DNA of 64,000 bases from Fomes fomentarius (GCA_022606135.1 JABYQN010000008.1:1240001-1304000), one strand, 5' to 3'; numbered from the stretch's first letter, positions 10,833-23,055 are shown. Translations and numbers: made by a program. Notes: generated by a model not told the origin, from the sequence alone.

Positions 10833-12672
10833 ATGACATTGGATGTACTCCACTTTATCGACAATAAGGGCGGGAATGCCGAGGAAATTCGAGAGTCACA
10901 GCGGAAACGAGGCCTCTCTGTTGACGTCGTCGACGAGGTGATCCAGATGTACGCAGACTGGGTAAAATGTACGTGCATATTTCACGGCACAAGAGCACGC
11001 GTTCATCAACCTCTTACAGTGGACTTTGAGGCGAACAACCTCGCGAAGGAGGTGAACAGCGTTCAGAAAGAGATAGCAGCGAAGAAGAAGGTACACACAC
11101 CTTTTAATCCGTCGCTATGGGTGATAATGACCTCATGTCAGGCAAAAGAGAACGCAGATGAACTGGTCGCGAAGAAGAAGGATATTGACGCACAAGTCAT
11201 AGCAAAACGCGTGGAGGCGAAGGAGCTTGAGGCGAAGATGCGCCAGAAGGCGTCGACCGCTGGTAACATCGTTGGTAAAGATGCTCCAGTCAGCTTGACA
11301 GAGGTACGTCCGCCTGATTTACGGTGTGTTACGGAGAGTACCCCAAGACAAACCCATCGTCTTGTGATACTCACCTGTACTTGTACCCGCCTCATCTCCG
11401 TAGGATAGGTACAGGTAGAGGATGGGTGGGTATTGGACCGGTCACCCGCAATAGGAGGAGGTGGTGGTCCCATTCCACTCTACACTTGAATCTGTGTACT
11501 CTGTTGATCGTACTGACGAATGGCAGTAGGACGACAACAAGACGCTCCGCACATGGCACCCGGAGGGCAAAGAGGTGGAAAAGAAAACCGACATCATGCC
11601 GCATCACGAGGTTCTTCTTCGGCTAGACGCCATGGATCTCGAGCGAGGTACGCAACATTACCGAGCCATTGTGAGCCATGTTAACAACGCGCAGGTGCCA
11701 AGATCACCGGTCACAGAGGGTACTTCCTGACCAACGACGGTATCGACCTCAACCAGGCACTCATTTCATACGGCCTCGACTTCCTCCGTCAACGGAAATA
11801 CAAGAAGATCCAACCTCCGTTTATGATGAACCGCGACGTGATGGGCAAGACCGCGCAGCTCGAGCAATTCGACGAGGAGCTCTACAAAGTCATCGCTGCG
11901 GAGGACGAGAAGTACCTCATCGCGACGTCGGAGCAGCCGATCTCCGCGTTCCACTCGGACGAGTGGTTCGACCGCCCGGCGGAGCAGCTGCCAATCAGAT
12001 ATGCAGGGTACTCGACCTGTTTCCGGAAGGAGGCGGGTTCGGCAGGGCGCGACATGTGGGGCATCTTCCGCGTGCACCAGTTCGAGAAGATCGAGCAGTT
12101 CTGTATCACCGAGCCGGGCAAGAGCTGGGAGATGCTGGACGATATGGTCGCAAACTCCGAGGCGTTCTACCAGAGCCTTAAGATTCCGTATCGCGTCGTG
12201 GCGATCGTATCGGGCGCGCTGAACCTGGCTGCCGCGCAGAAGTACGACCTCGAGGCGTGGTTCCCGTTCCAAGGCGGGTACAAAGAGCTTGTGTCGTGCT
12301 CGAATTGCACAGATTACCGTCAGTGTCACTTCCTTGTCTTCGCGAACAAGGCGAACAATCTGATTTACGATGTCGCAGAGAGCCGAAGGCTTGAGGTCCG
12401 GTGTGGTCTGAAGACTAAGGACCAGACGCGGAAAGTGTACGTGCACATGCTCAACGGTACCCTCTGTGCGACAGAGCGTGCCCTGTGCTGTATCGTCGAG
12501 AATTACCAGACGCCAGACGTGAGTCCTTCTCCAGTGACTTTTGAGTTAGTCTTCTCACATGTCGTCACAGGGTCTCGTGGTTCCCGAAGTCCTCCGACCA
12601 TACATGCAAGGCCGCGATTTCCTACCCTGGGTCAAGGAGCTCCCAAAGAACCTCCAGCGCAAACAGGCATAG
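10833..12672 (+). CDS. SES1: Cytosolic seryl-tRNA synthetase
   Basis: Seven exons (10833-10968, 11020-11090, 11142-11303, 11530-11647, 11695-12318, 12379-12518, 12571-12672) code for 450 residues, the normal eukaryotic length. The N-terminal half is the long antiparallel coiled-coil arm that holds the extra arm of tRNA-Ser. The class II catalytic core follows, with motif 1 around [15 protein letters not shown], motif 2 at [20 protein letters not shown] and motif 3 ending [18 protein letters not shown]. It charges tRNA-Ser with serine (and serves Sec-tRNA where present). Intron 3 is unusually long at 226 nt; the others are 47-60 nt. The frame closes without conflict across all junctions. Confidence 0.95.
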
Positions 12673-13107
12673 ATCCTCTCAGGTTGATTCTATCCGGGGA
12701 TGTCGCAGAGTTCGATGACACGCTAGTTGTGTTACGCTGTATACTGTGTTGCGATGTAGTATTTCCGACCGCTGTTGTACTCGAAATCCAATCTCAATCA
12801 ATTGGGAAGCAAATTGGAAGTTTGGGTTTTCGTGGCGTGTGTCCCACGCCTTTGTGGCTGTACGGGTTCCGCAGCGCTGAGCAGTCGGACCTGATCGACT
12901 CGCAATCTCGCTAAACCTTGTGATATGTCGTCGAGTCCGGTGATGACATACCCGGTGCCAGGAGGTGAGTACTTGCGGTGGTTTCTCTACTTTCAGGCCT
13001 CGAGACAAATCGTCGTCTCGACAGCCCCGCTGACACTTTCCAGGTCAACCGCACGCATCCCATCCAGGTCCAAGTTCACTGCACAGTCTGCAATCGTCGT
13101 AGACATC
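12673..13107. other. Intergenic spacer
   Basis: The stretch between seryl-tRNA synthetase and the first alpha/beta hydrolase shows no gene. An upstream ATG at 12925 is in frame with the hydrolase, but the residues it would add are not family-like, so the start at 13108 was preferred. Confidence 0.5.
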
Positions 13108-14889
13108 ATGAGCAACAGCGATTGGGACCCAAACGCTCTCACATTCCCTCCTCCAAAACCATTCGACCTCCCAACGGTCAACCCTAAGCCCCTAAATCCT
13201 CTTGAAACTCCTCCTGCCCCTGCCCCAAGCAGTCTTCCTTCTCTCCCATCCCAACCACGGGAGTCCCTCATAGATAAGTGGTACACACTATCGACGCATC
13301 TCGTCCCCGCTGCCCACCCGCGGACGACGCCCTTCATCTCGGACCCCCCTCTCCCACAGTGGACGCTTGATAAGGCGGGGGTCAAGAAGTCCGTTGAGAA
13401 GACAGTAGACACGCTCATTGGGACGAAGGAGGCGTTATGGCGCGGACAGCTCAACGACTTATCTCCCAATCGCAAGCCGATGTGGAACTGCGTAAATAGA
13501 TACCTTCGGAAGCGCAGTGCCAGCAGTGGGCGGGGAAACGGTGTGACCCTGTTCATGTGCCACGCGAATGGCTTCCCGAAAGAAGTGGGTTTACTCTGAG
13601 CCTATTTCGTTCGTGTGGATGTGTGTGACTGACCACTGCTGTCGCTCGTGTGTCACAGATCTGGGAGCCTGTGCTCGACCGCCTCCTGGCGCGAAACGAG
13701 GGCAACGTAGACTACATTATCGATGAGATCTGGTCCTGGGAAGCAGTGAACCACGGCGACGCCGCCCTTATCAACCGTGACAGTTACGGTGGAATCTGTA
13801 TGTTGGGCCGCCTATCGACCTCTGCCCCCTCCCCCCCATATGTTCACTGACATGGTCGTTCCGCAGACGACTGGCGCGACAACAGCCGCGACATACTGCA
13901 CTTCCTCCTGTATTACCTCCCCTCAAGCGCGACCTCAGGCCCCCTCCCGGTGCACCTGCCTCGTCTTGAGGAGGTGGAAGGGAATTCACGCAGGCTCCAT
14001 GGGATTCCGGGCCGCACTCTGGTATCCGTCGGACACTCGTTTGGAGGGGCCACTGTGTAAACGCTCATTTGTCACTATCCGAGGACTTGACATTCTGACC
14101 AAACGTTCTGTGCAGCACACGTGCGGCAATCGAATATCCAAGGCTATTCAAGTCGCTGTTCATGATCGACGCCATGATCCGGCCCATGCTGAGCGATGAT
14201 GATTTCGTCATTAGTGAGCGTGTGAGGGCAGTTATGACAGGTGCGGTGCGGAGACGAGATGGGTGGTCCTCGCGGTGTGTTTTCGCGACGTCACTCCATT
14301 CGTGCGCGGAGGCTGATCGTTCATACCATCTAGAGAGGAGGCATACAAGACATTCTCCGCAACGCCCTTCTTCCGGGCCTGGGATCCCGGGTGTCTCAAG
14401 ATATACGTGCAATGCGGACTGCACGACACGCCCGACAGCCAAGTCAAGCTCAAGATGCCGGGATTCCAGGAAGCGGCTTGCTTTACCGAGGGGTATGCGA
14501 CGTACGAAACGTTTGAACTGCTCAGTGAGCTGGACGAACACGTCGAGACGCGTTGGCTCATCGCTGGGAAGCTAGAACCTACGTAAGTTCCGTATCATCG
14601 TCGTGGCTCCAGCAGCGTTGTGCAGAGGCTCGGGCTGATTGCACGATTCAACCTTCAAGTGAGTCGGAGATACGGCGGATGGTCGCCTGGAGACGGCCCA
14701 CGAACTCGTCGCATGTCCGTATCCTGAGCTCTGGGCACCTCATTGCACAGGAGGCCCCCGGTGAAGTCGGTGCGTGCCTTCGACCCTCAACGCATTGGTG
14801 ATTAATATTGAGCGCTGACCCTTATCACAGCTAAGGAGCTACACGAGTTCCTGAGCAGCCGGTATGGGGTCCGGAAGGCCCTGCTCTGA
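13108..14889 (+). CDS. Alpha/beta hydrolase, paralog A
   Basis: Seven exons (13108-13584, 13659-13797, 13867-14056, 14116-14213, 14336-14582, 14660-14769, 14831-14889) yield about 439 residues; the fourth intron's exact ends are uncertain. Core features are VTLFMCHANGFPKE (oxyanion strand), WEPVLDRLL, the nucleophile elbow VGHSFGGA with Ser, and a C-terminal catalytic His in SSGHLIAQEAPG. It belongs to the AB-hydrolase-1 group that includes yeast peroxisomal Lpx1 and the fungal AKT2-type esterases. Unlike paralog C it ends in KALL, which is not a peroxisomal PTS1, so a cytosolic site is likely. It heads an array A-B-C in the same orientation, B being dead. Substrate unknown; probably an ester or thioester lipid-like molecule. 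Confidence 0.85.
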
Positions 14890-15106
14890 GTTGGAAGTAG
14901 GATGCGGCAGTGTGTGCACCCAAGTTAACAATCTACCCGATACATACCCGTGGCTCTACCTCGTTTCGGAAATTAAGTCGACGGACTCAAGGTCGCGAGT
15001 GATTTCCATGTCCCATTGACGGTGGTGGTGCCGCCTGGCAGCATTCGTCGTTGGGGTCATAAGTAGGCTCGCATGCTCCATCCAGAGTGATTTGATATAC
15101 ATAGAT

Positions 15107-16372
15107 ATGTCCACTAAGACATATACCAACTCGAACTCCTCGCCCCCAGAGCCACGACCCTCTCCCGCAGGCCCTTCTCCCACTCGAGCTCCCTCCATCT
15201 TCACCTTTACCTGATCTCCCTCTGGAGTTACACGCCAGAAAGTCTCTCCTCGAGTGTTGGTTTACTCTTTCAACCCATTTTGTCCCTGGTGCATATCCCA
15301 GGACAAGTCCATACTTAATATATCTCGTCGTTGCTGGACGGAGTCTCTGAGTCAGAGACTACCAGGGCGAGCGCCAGATCAACGACATCATCAACAAGAC
15401 AATACAACAATATTGGAGTGGAGAGCTCGCCGCTTCCCGCAGAATTGCTCTGGCTATGCCTCAATCGCTATGTACGGAAAGGCCAAGGTGGAGAAGGACA
15501 AGGTGTGATCTTGTTCCTCACCCATGCCGTAGGGCTTCACAAGGAGGTATATGTTACTGCTGGTCGCCAACCGGCGAGGATGTACGGGATGGTGATACTA
15601 CACACTCTTATACTTCAGATCTGGGAGCCCTTCTGAGGATCCTTGTGGCGGAGTATGCAGCTCAGGCAGATTACGACATAGACGAAATCTGGGCCTTTTG
15701 AGGCTATAAACCATGGCGTCTCATGAACAACATTGAAAGGTAACCTCGGTATCTAGTGTGAGTAGCTAGCTTTTGTCCAGATTTGCCAGACAACTTGAAG
15801 GTTCATGTAACGCATTGCGTAGATGATTGGAAGGATAACGCTCGCGACATCTTGCGCTGCTTCCTCCTCTACTATCTACCTGACTCCGCGTCAGATGGAG
15901 TCTTACCTACTCACCTGCATCGCGTCCCAAACCATGCTGCCGAGGAACGAGCAACCTACGGAATCCTTCAGCGTGACCTTGTCCCGATAGGGATGTCATT
16001 TGGTGCATGCAGTCTGTGCGTTCTCGACTTCCGAATGGCTTGGCTATCCGCCTGTTGAAACGTACACTTGCACTTTTCGTCAGCATCTGGGCAGCGATAC
16101 ACCACCCAGCCATATTCCGCTCACTTACGCTCCTCGACCCCGTGCTCTTCCCCATAGTCGGCAAGGTAGACCTCTCGTCCACGCCCCAGTACACGCTAGG
16201 AGCACTGTTGAGGTAGAACGGCTGATCTTCCCGGTACGTCTTGCGATCTCCCACCCTCCGTTATAATACGCATGCTTACACTGCTCTTTGTCTCGTGTTC
16301 ATCTCATGGTCGTGGTTAGCGAGGTAGCACACAAAGCATTCGCCTCCTCGCGCTTCTTCCGCGCAAAAGATT
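15107..16372 (+). pseudogene. Decayed alpha/beta hydrolase, paralog B
   Basis: The stretch follows the exon order of paralog C: a proline-rich start at 15107, an ECWFTLSTHFVPGAYPRTS equivalent near 15247, GVILFLTHAVGLHKE near 15510, IWEPF near 15620, DWKDNARDILRCF near 15825, the elbow VPIGMSFGACSL near 15990, a piece matching the catalytic-Asp strand (LTLLDP) near 16130, and EVAHKAFASSRFFRA near 16330. It carries in-frame stops (about 15209, after IWEPF, and after EIWAF near 15700), frameshifts, and loss of everything after about 16372. It is closer to C than to A. Clearly a pseudogene, ended at a junction with a terpene synthase relic on the other strand. Confidence 0.9.
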
Positions 16373-16400
16373 GATGGCAGATCAGGGTGTGGTTTGCTTC

Positions 16401-17083
16401 TCAAAACCGGGCGAGGACTTGCCTGTGATAAACCCCGGCGATCCCGTTCGCCTTGATACGCTTCCGGATTCTGCAAGGATACAACAATTTGTAACCGTCA
16501 GCAACATCCAAGCAGCATGCAGCATTCATGGCTACGGACATGTCGAACATCCCAGCGAAAGGAGCATCGCCCTCCGCCTTGACGGCGACGCCATCCGGGT
16601 CCTCGAGCAGTTCCTTGTACCGCTCTGTGACGGACAGAATAGCATCCGGGTTCGATTGCATTTCGCCCGAGTCCGTCACGTCGTCGAGCTACACCATGTC
16701 GCACGCAGGGAGTCAGCATTGTAACGCCCTCGGAACAGTCCAAGACTTACGCAAAAGCTCCACAAGAGCCAGGCGAGGCAAATTTCAAGGCGGGTAGCCT
16801 CGGCGTCGGAGAACGCCATGCCTGCGCATAGCTCGAACTCGGCCGCCAGGTGCCGTTTTTTCGCCTCCTCGTCCATGTCCTGTCTGTCGTCCACACCCGC
16901 TGCTATCAGCTACATCGCGCAGGCGGAATGGTACGAGACAGACTTCTCAAACCAGGTGCGCATCTTACTCGCGACCTCGGCCATGTGCGGGTTGAGCTTG
17001 AACTCCAGCGCGGTCCCGGTGATGACGGTGAGGTCCTTGAGGGGGAAATGCGAGGGGAAGGGGCGGAGTTGCTGGATGCTCAT
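16401..17083 (-). pseudogene. Truncated terpene synthase (sesquiterpene-type) relic
   Basis: From an ATG at 17083 the minus strand reads MSIQQLRPFPSHFPLKDL and then LEFKLNPHMAEVASKMRTWF, the N-terminal pattern of basidiomycete class I terpene synthases. After an in-frame TAG near 16912 the same frame continues with a DMDEEAKKRHLAAEFELCAG region and LEICLAWLLWSFC. A 60-odd nt intron leads to LDDVTDSGEMQSNPDA, whose DDVTD is the aspartate-rich metal-binding motif. The frame stops at 16401. The C-terminal half, including the NSE/DTE magnesium triad and the RY pair, is missing. Stop codon plus truncation mean it cannot make an active cyclase. It abuts the end of hydrolase pseudogene B. Confidence 0.8.
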
Positions 17084-17599
17084 CGTGGATTGTAGGTTGC
17101 ATATTGGGACGGCTCGCTCTGTTCTTTAAACTGCACGCACTCCTCTCGTACTACCTCGCACGAAGCGCACACAGATAGGAGTTGTAGAAATTGGTACAAC
17201 TTTCTAGGCAGTGCCAACCACACCTCCGATGTCCACCATGAAACCTGTCATGAGATGCCGTTAACGCATTGGTCATCTGGAGTCGACTTATACATAGATC
17301 GTTCAACTGACCTTGCAAATTGAGAGGGTACCACCGTAGAGAGAAGGTGTCTTACCAGGAGCAGTATCGACGACATCGATGAGTCCATCCGGCTCGCCAC
17401 GTACTCTGCAAAGGCACAGATGGAGCGAGGTGACGAGGCGAAGGGCCACGGAGATCAAAAACCCGTCGTGATTCGAGACTCTGCATCCGGGTCTTGATAA
17501 CACTATACGCATATGATGTCAACATCCCACCCCAAGAAGTTGCTGCTGTCGTCTATAAGGCTCACTCTGACCTCGAACGGCATCGTGGCATAGACCGTG
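17084..17599. other. No gene seen between the terpene synthase and HET relics
   Basis: About 500 bp without supportable coding potential. Confidence 0.4.
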
Positions 17600-17700
17600 A
17601 GGAGGCCGGCGGTGTCGGCATATTGATGTCGAAGATTCCGAGCAGGCAGTATGCCTCGTCTTCCTCGCGCATTGTCGTCCGATGGAATCGCAAGAGCGGA
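17600..17700 (-). pseudogene. HET-domain protein fragment
   Basis: The minus strand at 17613-17681 reads TTMREEDEAYCLLGIFDINM PT, the conserved block (REEDEAY.LLGIFD.NMPTLYGEG) that follows the HET domain in many fungal heterokaryon-incompatibility-like proteins. The normal continuation LYGEG is replaced by unrelated residues and the rest of the domain is not readable nearby. It is a short relic. Confidence 0.65.
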
Positions 17701-17926
17701 GGCTGAGCTGGCAGCAATTTGAGGCCGCCACAAAGGAAAGATAAACGCCCATTTCTGATCAATACGCGAGGCGAAGTTGAACAAGGGCATACTTTGGCTC
17801 CAGCCACATCCCCCACATCTGGGCTGAACTCGTCCCCAACTACGTTTCTTGCAGACTCCATAAAAATATAAAACCTCTGGCACTGATAACTGTTGTGATC
17901 GGATCGCAAGCTCACACAGTCGAAAG

Positions 17927-20546
17927 ATGACTTCCCTCAAGTCTCCGCACACTCACCAAGCACTGGATCAATCTGGTGTCCGGGAGTGCGACATGGCAGA
18001 AAGGCCTTCTGAGATTACTGAGAGCGATGGTATGTTGTCCATCCACACCCAAACTCCCTTCAAACCTCCTCGTCTCACTGCTGCCTTCTCTCGTAAAGCA
18101 CTGCAGGATGCGGGCTCCTCTTCTACACCGTTCATCCACAGCGCCTTCGTCGACAAGCATCTTAACCGGTGCCCTCACAATTTACTGAATCTCGTCACAA
18201 ACAAAGCTAACCTCGCTCTCATTGCCAAGCTCAAGACCGCCACTTCCGAAGACAGCACGTACATGCCGGCATCAGAACTCCTAACTAATATCAGCAAGAC
18301 AGTCTGGAGTGGGTTCATCACTATCTTGACGCGTTTAAAAGTAGTGGCTCATGTGTACTATAGCCCATGTCAGGCATCGTGCGAGGGACTTGCATCTCGA
18401 GCGGTACAGTGAACCTATGGAGTTTGTGGACCATCACTCGAGCCCACCTACACACTATCCATTCGGGGATGTGGCAGACAAACCTGATCTTCTAGGCGTA
18501 TTTCTCGTTTCAAGGACTTTCTCGTGGGACAAGACACCTTGTGGGCGATGCAAGACCAACATCCCTCACTACCGCGTAGAGACCGTGGTAGAGATCAAGG
18601 ACTTCGGTAAGGAACAGGTGGCCCCTTCTCAATGTTCCGACTATGCCCTCCAGCATCTCCGTGCTCGCCCTGATCATCCGGGGTTCTACTGCCTCAGCAT
18701 GCACCCGAAAGGGTTTTCTATCCTGTACGCGGATACCTCAGGACCGTACACCTCACTTGGGACGACCTCGATATCCTTGCGGCATACGTCTATTCGTTAT
18801 ACCATCCTCCGAAGGGTCATATGCTCCGCGATCCTACCATCCGATGGGATCCATCTGTCAAGAACGATCCTCTCAGTCCTCCTGTCTGGACCATTACTAT
18901 GGGTCAAGAGTCGTTTGCTCGCGGTGAGCTTATCTTTGGCGGTGACTCGTGGGGGCGACGCACGACGGTCTTCAAATGTTCCTGGCCCGACAACGGTTTC
19001 TGCGTGTTGATCGAGGACTACTACCGCCAAGTCACACGTCGTTTCGATGAGGGAGAGCTCGTGAAAGATATACACTCCGATGGCTTTGTTCCTGGCGTGG
19101 TGCGCTTCGCTAAGGCTGAGGATGTGATGAACGGAGATGAGGCGGTGACGTCTGGGGAGGATGCGGAGAAGCGGACTCGGAGAAGATTCCTCATGGCAGA
19201 TTTCGGGGAAGAGCTGCTTAAGGCGAAGAGCGTTAACGACCTCTTGAAGGCGGTTTACGACGCCCTTGAAGGTACGTCAAGCATACCAACACCTGTGTGA
19301 TGCAGCGCTGACTTTGAGGTCAGTTCATCGCACACTGGTCTCAGAGCGACACGTGCTTCATCGCGATATGAGCAGATACAACATCCTGATGTATCCGAAG
19401 TGGGGTAAGTTCACGCCCACTGATTTCATGGAGAATCGTCCCCCCTTGATCGAGGATATCCTGGCTGGCGAGCTACGGTATGTCATTCACTGATTGTACC
19501 ATCTTTTCTTCCTGATATGTACCATTGGTACAGTGACGAGGATACATATCAAGCGTGTTGTCTTCTCATTGACTTCGATAATTCAGCGAAGCTGACAGGC
19601 GCAGAGCCTCCGCATGAGCTCACATTCCGCACCGTAAGCCCCCGGCATCGTGATCATTCCGTTGCTCAGCGTTCAGTACTCATGACCTACATAGGGCACC
19701 CCAATGTATATCTCACCGGTCAGTCTCGGAATGGTTTGGGACGCAACAGACATCGCGTACTGCAAGATGCCCGACTTATCTGTGGAGGCTCGAACGCTCT
19801 ATGACCAGGTGCACGGCCCGCACCGATACGACCGCTTCAAGGAAGGGGAACGAACGTTTCATGGCGGGATACCTCCACCCTCCGGTACCACTCCCGAGAT
19901 CCCGAAGGACTTCTACCACAAGATGGAGTATGATGCGGAATCCGTGTTTTGGTCTGCCCTTTCCGCCCTGCTTCTGGTACGGCCTGCGGACGAAGAAGAA
20001 AGCCCGGAATGTGCAAATGCCATGAAACGGATGTGGAAAGAACTGCAGTCGCACACGATAGAAGCCGTCAACCCTGGCACCGCCTATGTCGATCTCACCG
20101 ACCCGAGGGAGCAAACATTCCTGAGATGTCGCGACAGGCGCTATCTCGGCGCACTTCTTCCGTGCATGAGAGATGTAGCATACTTGCTCTACAATCTCTC
20201 GCGGCAAGTTGCTCCGTCATATCCTCTCATGTCCACTCCACCACCTCGCCCCGATCACCTGCATGAGGCGATGCAGCGCCTTATTCTCGACTACCTGGTG
20301 GCACATCGCGACAAGGACATGCCCCTAGCGCCGACAAGATTGCGCTCAACCGCCGATGACCTGCCCAAAGATGAGCCGAAGCCAGACATCAAGAACACGA
20401 AGAGCACCAATTCTCGGAAGCGTACGCGAGATGGGGAACAAGCTATTGGGGTGAGACAGTCGAAGCGGATCGCGACACAGAAGGACTCCAGCTTGCCCGT
20501 CGCGGCGCATACAGGTTTCCCGTACGAATTTGGTCACCAGCCTTGA
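17927..20546 (+). CDS. FunK1-type fungal protein kinase, apparently frameshifted
   Basis: Start at 17927. A first part (to about 18314) leads over an intron to HRARDLHLERYSEPMEFVDH at 18380, then ADYA-like and SILYADTSG segments. Near 18740-18758 the frame must shift by one base to continue as LTWDDLDILAAYVYSLYHPP; no intron fits. Later introns at 19272-19323, 19478-19533 and 19634-19694 are clean. Kinase landmarks are HVLHRDMSRYNILM (catalytic loop), LIDFDNSAKL (DFD in place of DFG, normal in FunK1) and GTPMYISPVSLGM (activation/P+1). The tail is basic (SRKRTRDGEQAIGVRQSKRI), a likely nuclear signal. FunK1 kinases are expanded in mushroom-forming fungi; targets unknown. Either a sequencing indel or a recent pseudogene. 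Confidence 0.8.
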
Positions 20547-21071
20547 AGTGAGCGTGGATCCCCATTTGCTCCAGCGTTGTGCATGGTGCCGATCAGTTTA
20601 TGATTCACGCGTGCTCCATGACCATCTGCAGTCTCAATTGTATTTCTGCCCTTGCAACTCCAATTTTCCTACTATTTGCGTTCCTAGCTCACAGTCTCAT
20701 TTGTGTTCCTCTTGTAGATTACTCATAGTCATTAATGCTCATCATCACCGAAACTCCACCATGGCCCATAGTACAGTGCTTCAAAGTCCGCGCACTCTAC
20801 CGTGATCAACCTGTGTATGGCTCTTTGGAGCCGAGGGCTAACCCGAAACCACTATAGGCTTTGGCATGGACATCATGTATCAGGGCGCACGAAGCATGTT
20901 CTCCAACGCGATTCTCGAACACGAGAGCCCGAACCTGTGAAACTATATATTTATTGTGAGGCTGGCCTGACTTGAGTATCCGAACTCTGCGCATTGGCCT
21001 TACGTACTAGCGCTCGTTCATGAAACTCGTGCTCAGCGCTGCATCTTAGATCCAATAGTGTGAACTTTCCA
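20547..21071. other. Intergenic region upstream of hydrolase paralog C
   Basis: 525 bp with no supported gene. An A/T-rich ACTATATATTTATT run at about 20941-20954 lies roughly 120 bp upstream of the ATG and could serve as a TATA-like element. Confidence 0.4.
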
Positions 21072-22898
21072 ATGATCAACTCGCATACCCACTCGGACTT
21101 GCTTCCCCCAGAACCCTACAACCTCTTGCCTTGCAAACCTCCTCCACGATCTCTTCTTGCACTCGAGCCGCCTCCGGCATCTCCGCCACTGCCTTGTCTC
21201 CCTACGCCTCGCACGGCGGGTGGGTCTCTTCTAGAGCCATGGTTCACTCTTTCAACGCATCTCGTTCCTGCTGCACATACTAGGACAACACCATTTGACC
21301 CTCTCTCATCATTGTCGGATGTCTCGAGACTAGAGACTAAGAAAGCGAGTGCTAGATTGGCGAAGGAAATCATCGGCAAGAGAGAACAGTATTGGCGCGG
21401 AGAACTCGACCACTTGCCGCAGAATCGCAAACCCCTCTGGGTATGCGTCAACCGGTATATACGCAGGGGAATCAGTAGGGAAGGACGGGGCATCACCTTG
21501 TTTCTCACCCACGCCGTTGGGTTCCATAAGGAAGTGCGTATCTGTTGCGCTCGTCGTTGAAAGCGGATGCGTGATGTATGTGGGGAATTCTGACCACTAC
21601 ATGGTATAGATATGGGAGCCGTTCCTTAGGACTCTCGTATCGGAGTATGCAGCTGTCGCAGAGTACGACATCGACGAGATCTGGGCCTTCGAGGCTGCAA
21701 ACCACGGCGACGGAGGTCTCGTGAACAAAGACAACCTCGGTATCTTATGTGAGCAGCTACTCGTATGTCCGCTACGGTTTCGTTGACGCGTTCCATAGAC
21801 GATTGGAAAGACAACGCTCGCGACATGCTACATTTCCTCCTCCACTATATGCCTGACCGCGCGTCGGACGCGGCCCTGCCTATTCACTTGCCTCGGCTCC
21901 CAGACCGCGTTGCTGAGGAACGCAAGGCCTCTGGCTTTCTATGGCGCAACATCGTCCCAATGGGCATGTCATTTGGCGCATGCAGCCTGTGCGTGATCGA
22001 CTCATACCACGTCACCTAGCGATATGATGATGCCCACTCTAACCTACATGCACATGCATGCTTCTCCAGGATTCGCGCAGCGATACACCACCCGGCACTG
22101 TTCCGCTCACTCACTCTCCTCGACCCCGCACTCTTCCCCAGCGCAGGCAAGATCGATTTCTCGTACATGCCCCAGTACGTCGTGGGAGCATTGCTACGGC
22201 AGGACGGCTGGCCCTCTCGGTGCGTCTTCCAGTCTCCTAGGCCCTCCCCACGATTTTATATGACCTGCGTGCTCGAATCCTCCACCTCATCATCTCTGTC
22301 GCATCTTCTCATCCATTCTTGAAATTCTCGACAGTGAGGCGGCACACAAAACGTTCGCTTCCTCGCCCTTTTTCCGCGCCTGGGACCCCGCGGCGCTCGC
22401 CACCTACGTCGAATGCGGGCTGTACGAGACTCCGTCGGGAACGGTGCGGCTGAAGACTCACCCTGTACAAGAGGCCGTCACGTTTGCGGACCATCAGGTC
22501 CCGCCGGAGACGTTCGAGCTCCTCGCGCGGTTAGACGAGCGCGTGGAGTTGCGCTGGGTCGTCCCGGGCATGAACGACGAGTGAGTGGACAGCCACACGT
22601 TTTGACTATGGTCCCGCGTCTTCGAGGTTGGTCGATGAATCCATGCATTGAATCACAATCCACAGCGGCTGGGGATCCCTGCGGAGGAAGCAGGTATGGA
22701 GAAGGCCCGTGAACTCGTCCTCCGTGGTCATTGCGGAGGCTGGGCACTTGCTCGCCATGGAGGCCCCTGGTCAAGTCGGTGAGCCTAAACGCTGTTGAAC
22801 ACTCTCACACCTTCATTGATAGTCATCCTCTACGTGCAGCCAGGTATGTGCATGAGTTCCTCTCCAAGCGATACGGCTCGTCGCAGGCACGTCTGTGA
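21072..22898 (+). CDS. Alpha/beta hydrolase, paralog C, with peroxisomal C-terminus (ARL)
   Basis: Seven exons (21072-21533, 21610-21748, 21799-21988, 22070-22219, 22335-22580, 22666-22778, 22840-22898) encode 452 residues. After a proline-rich N-terminus come ITLFLTHAVGFHKE, WEPFLRTLVSEYAA, DWKDNARDML, the elbow VPMGMSFGACSL (Ser nucleophile, with Met where A has His), FRSLTLLDPALF (acid strand) and IAEAGHLLAMEAPGQVA (His). The last residues are SSQARL; ARL fits the PTS1 consensus, so import into peroxisomes is inferred. Closest local relatives are paralog A (intact) and B (dead), all with the same intron positions. The family includes peroxisomal Lpx1 lipase and AKT2-like esterases. Substrate unknown. 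Confidence 0.88.
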
Positions 22899-23055
22899 TA
22901 CAATCATCAGCCGTTTACATATATCTCCATACATCATAATCTATGATCAACCTGGCTGTAAACGTCCGACGCGGCAGCACACTGTCCAGGAAGCAAGATG
23001 AAGCAAGACCCAAATACCATTAATGTAAGCAACGAACCCTCCCATACACACGTCT

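Noticed and set aside
12925..13107. Upstream in-frame ATG for hydrolase A
   Set aside because: The extra 61 residues match nothing in paralogs B or C, whose N-termini align to the start at 13108.
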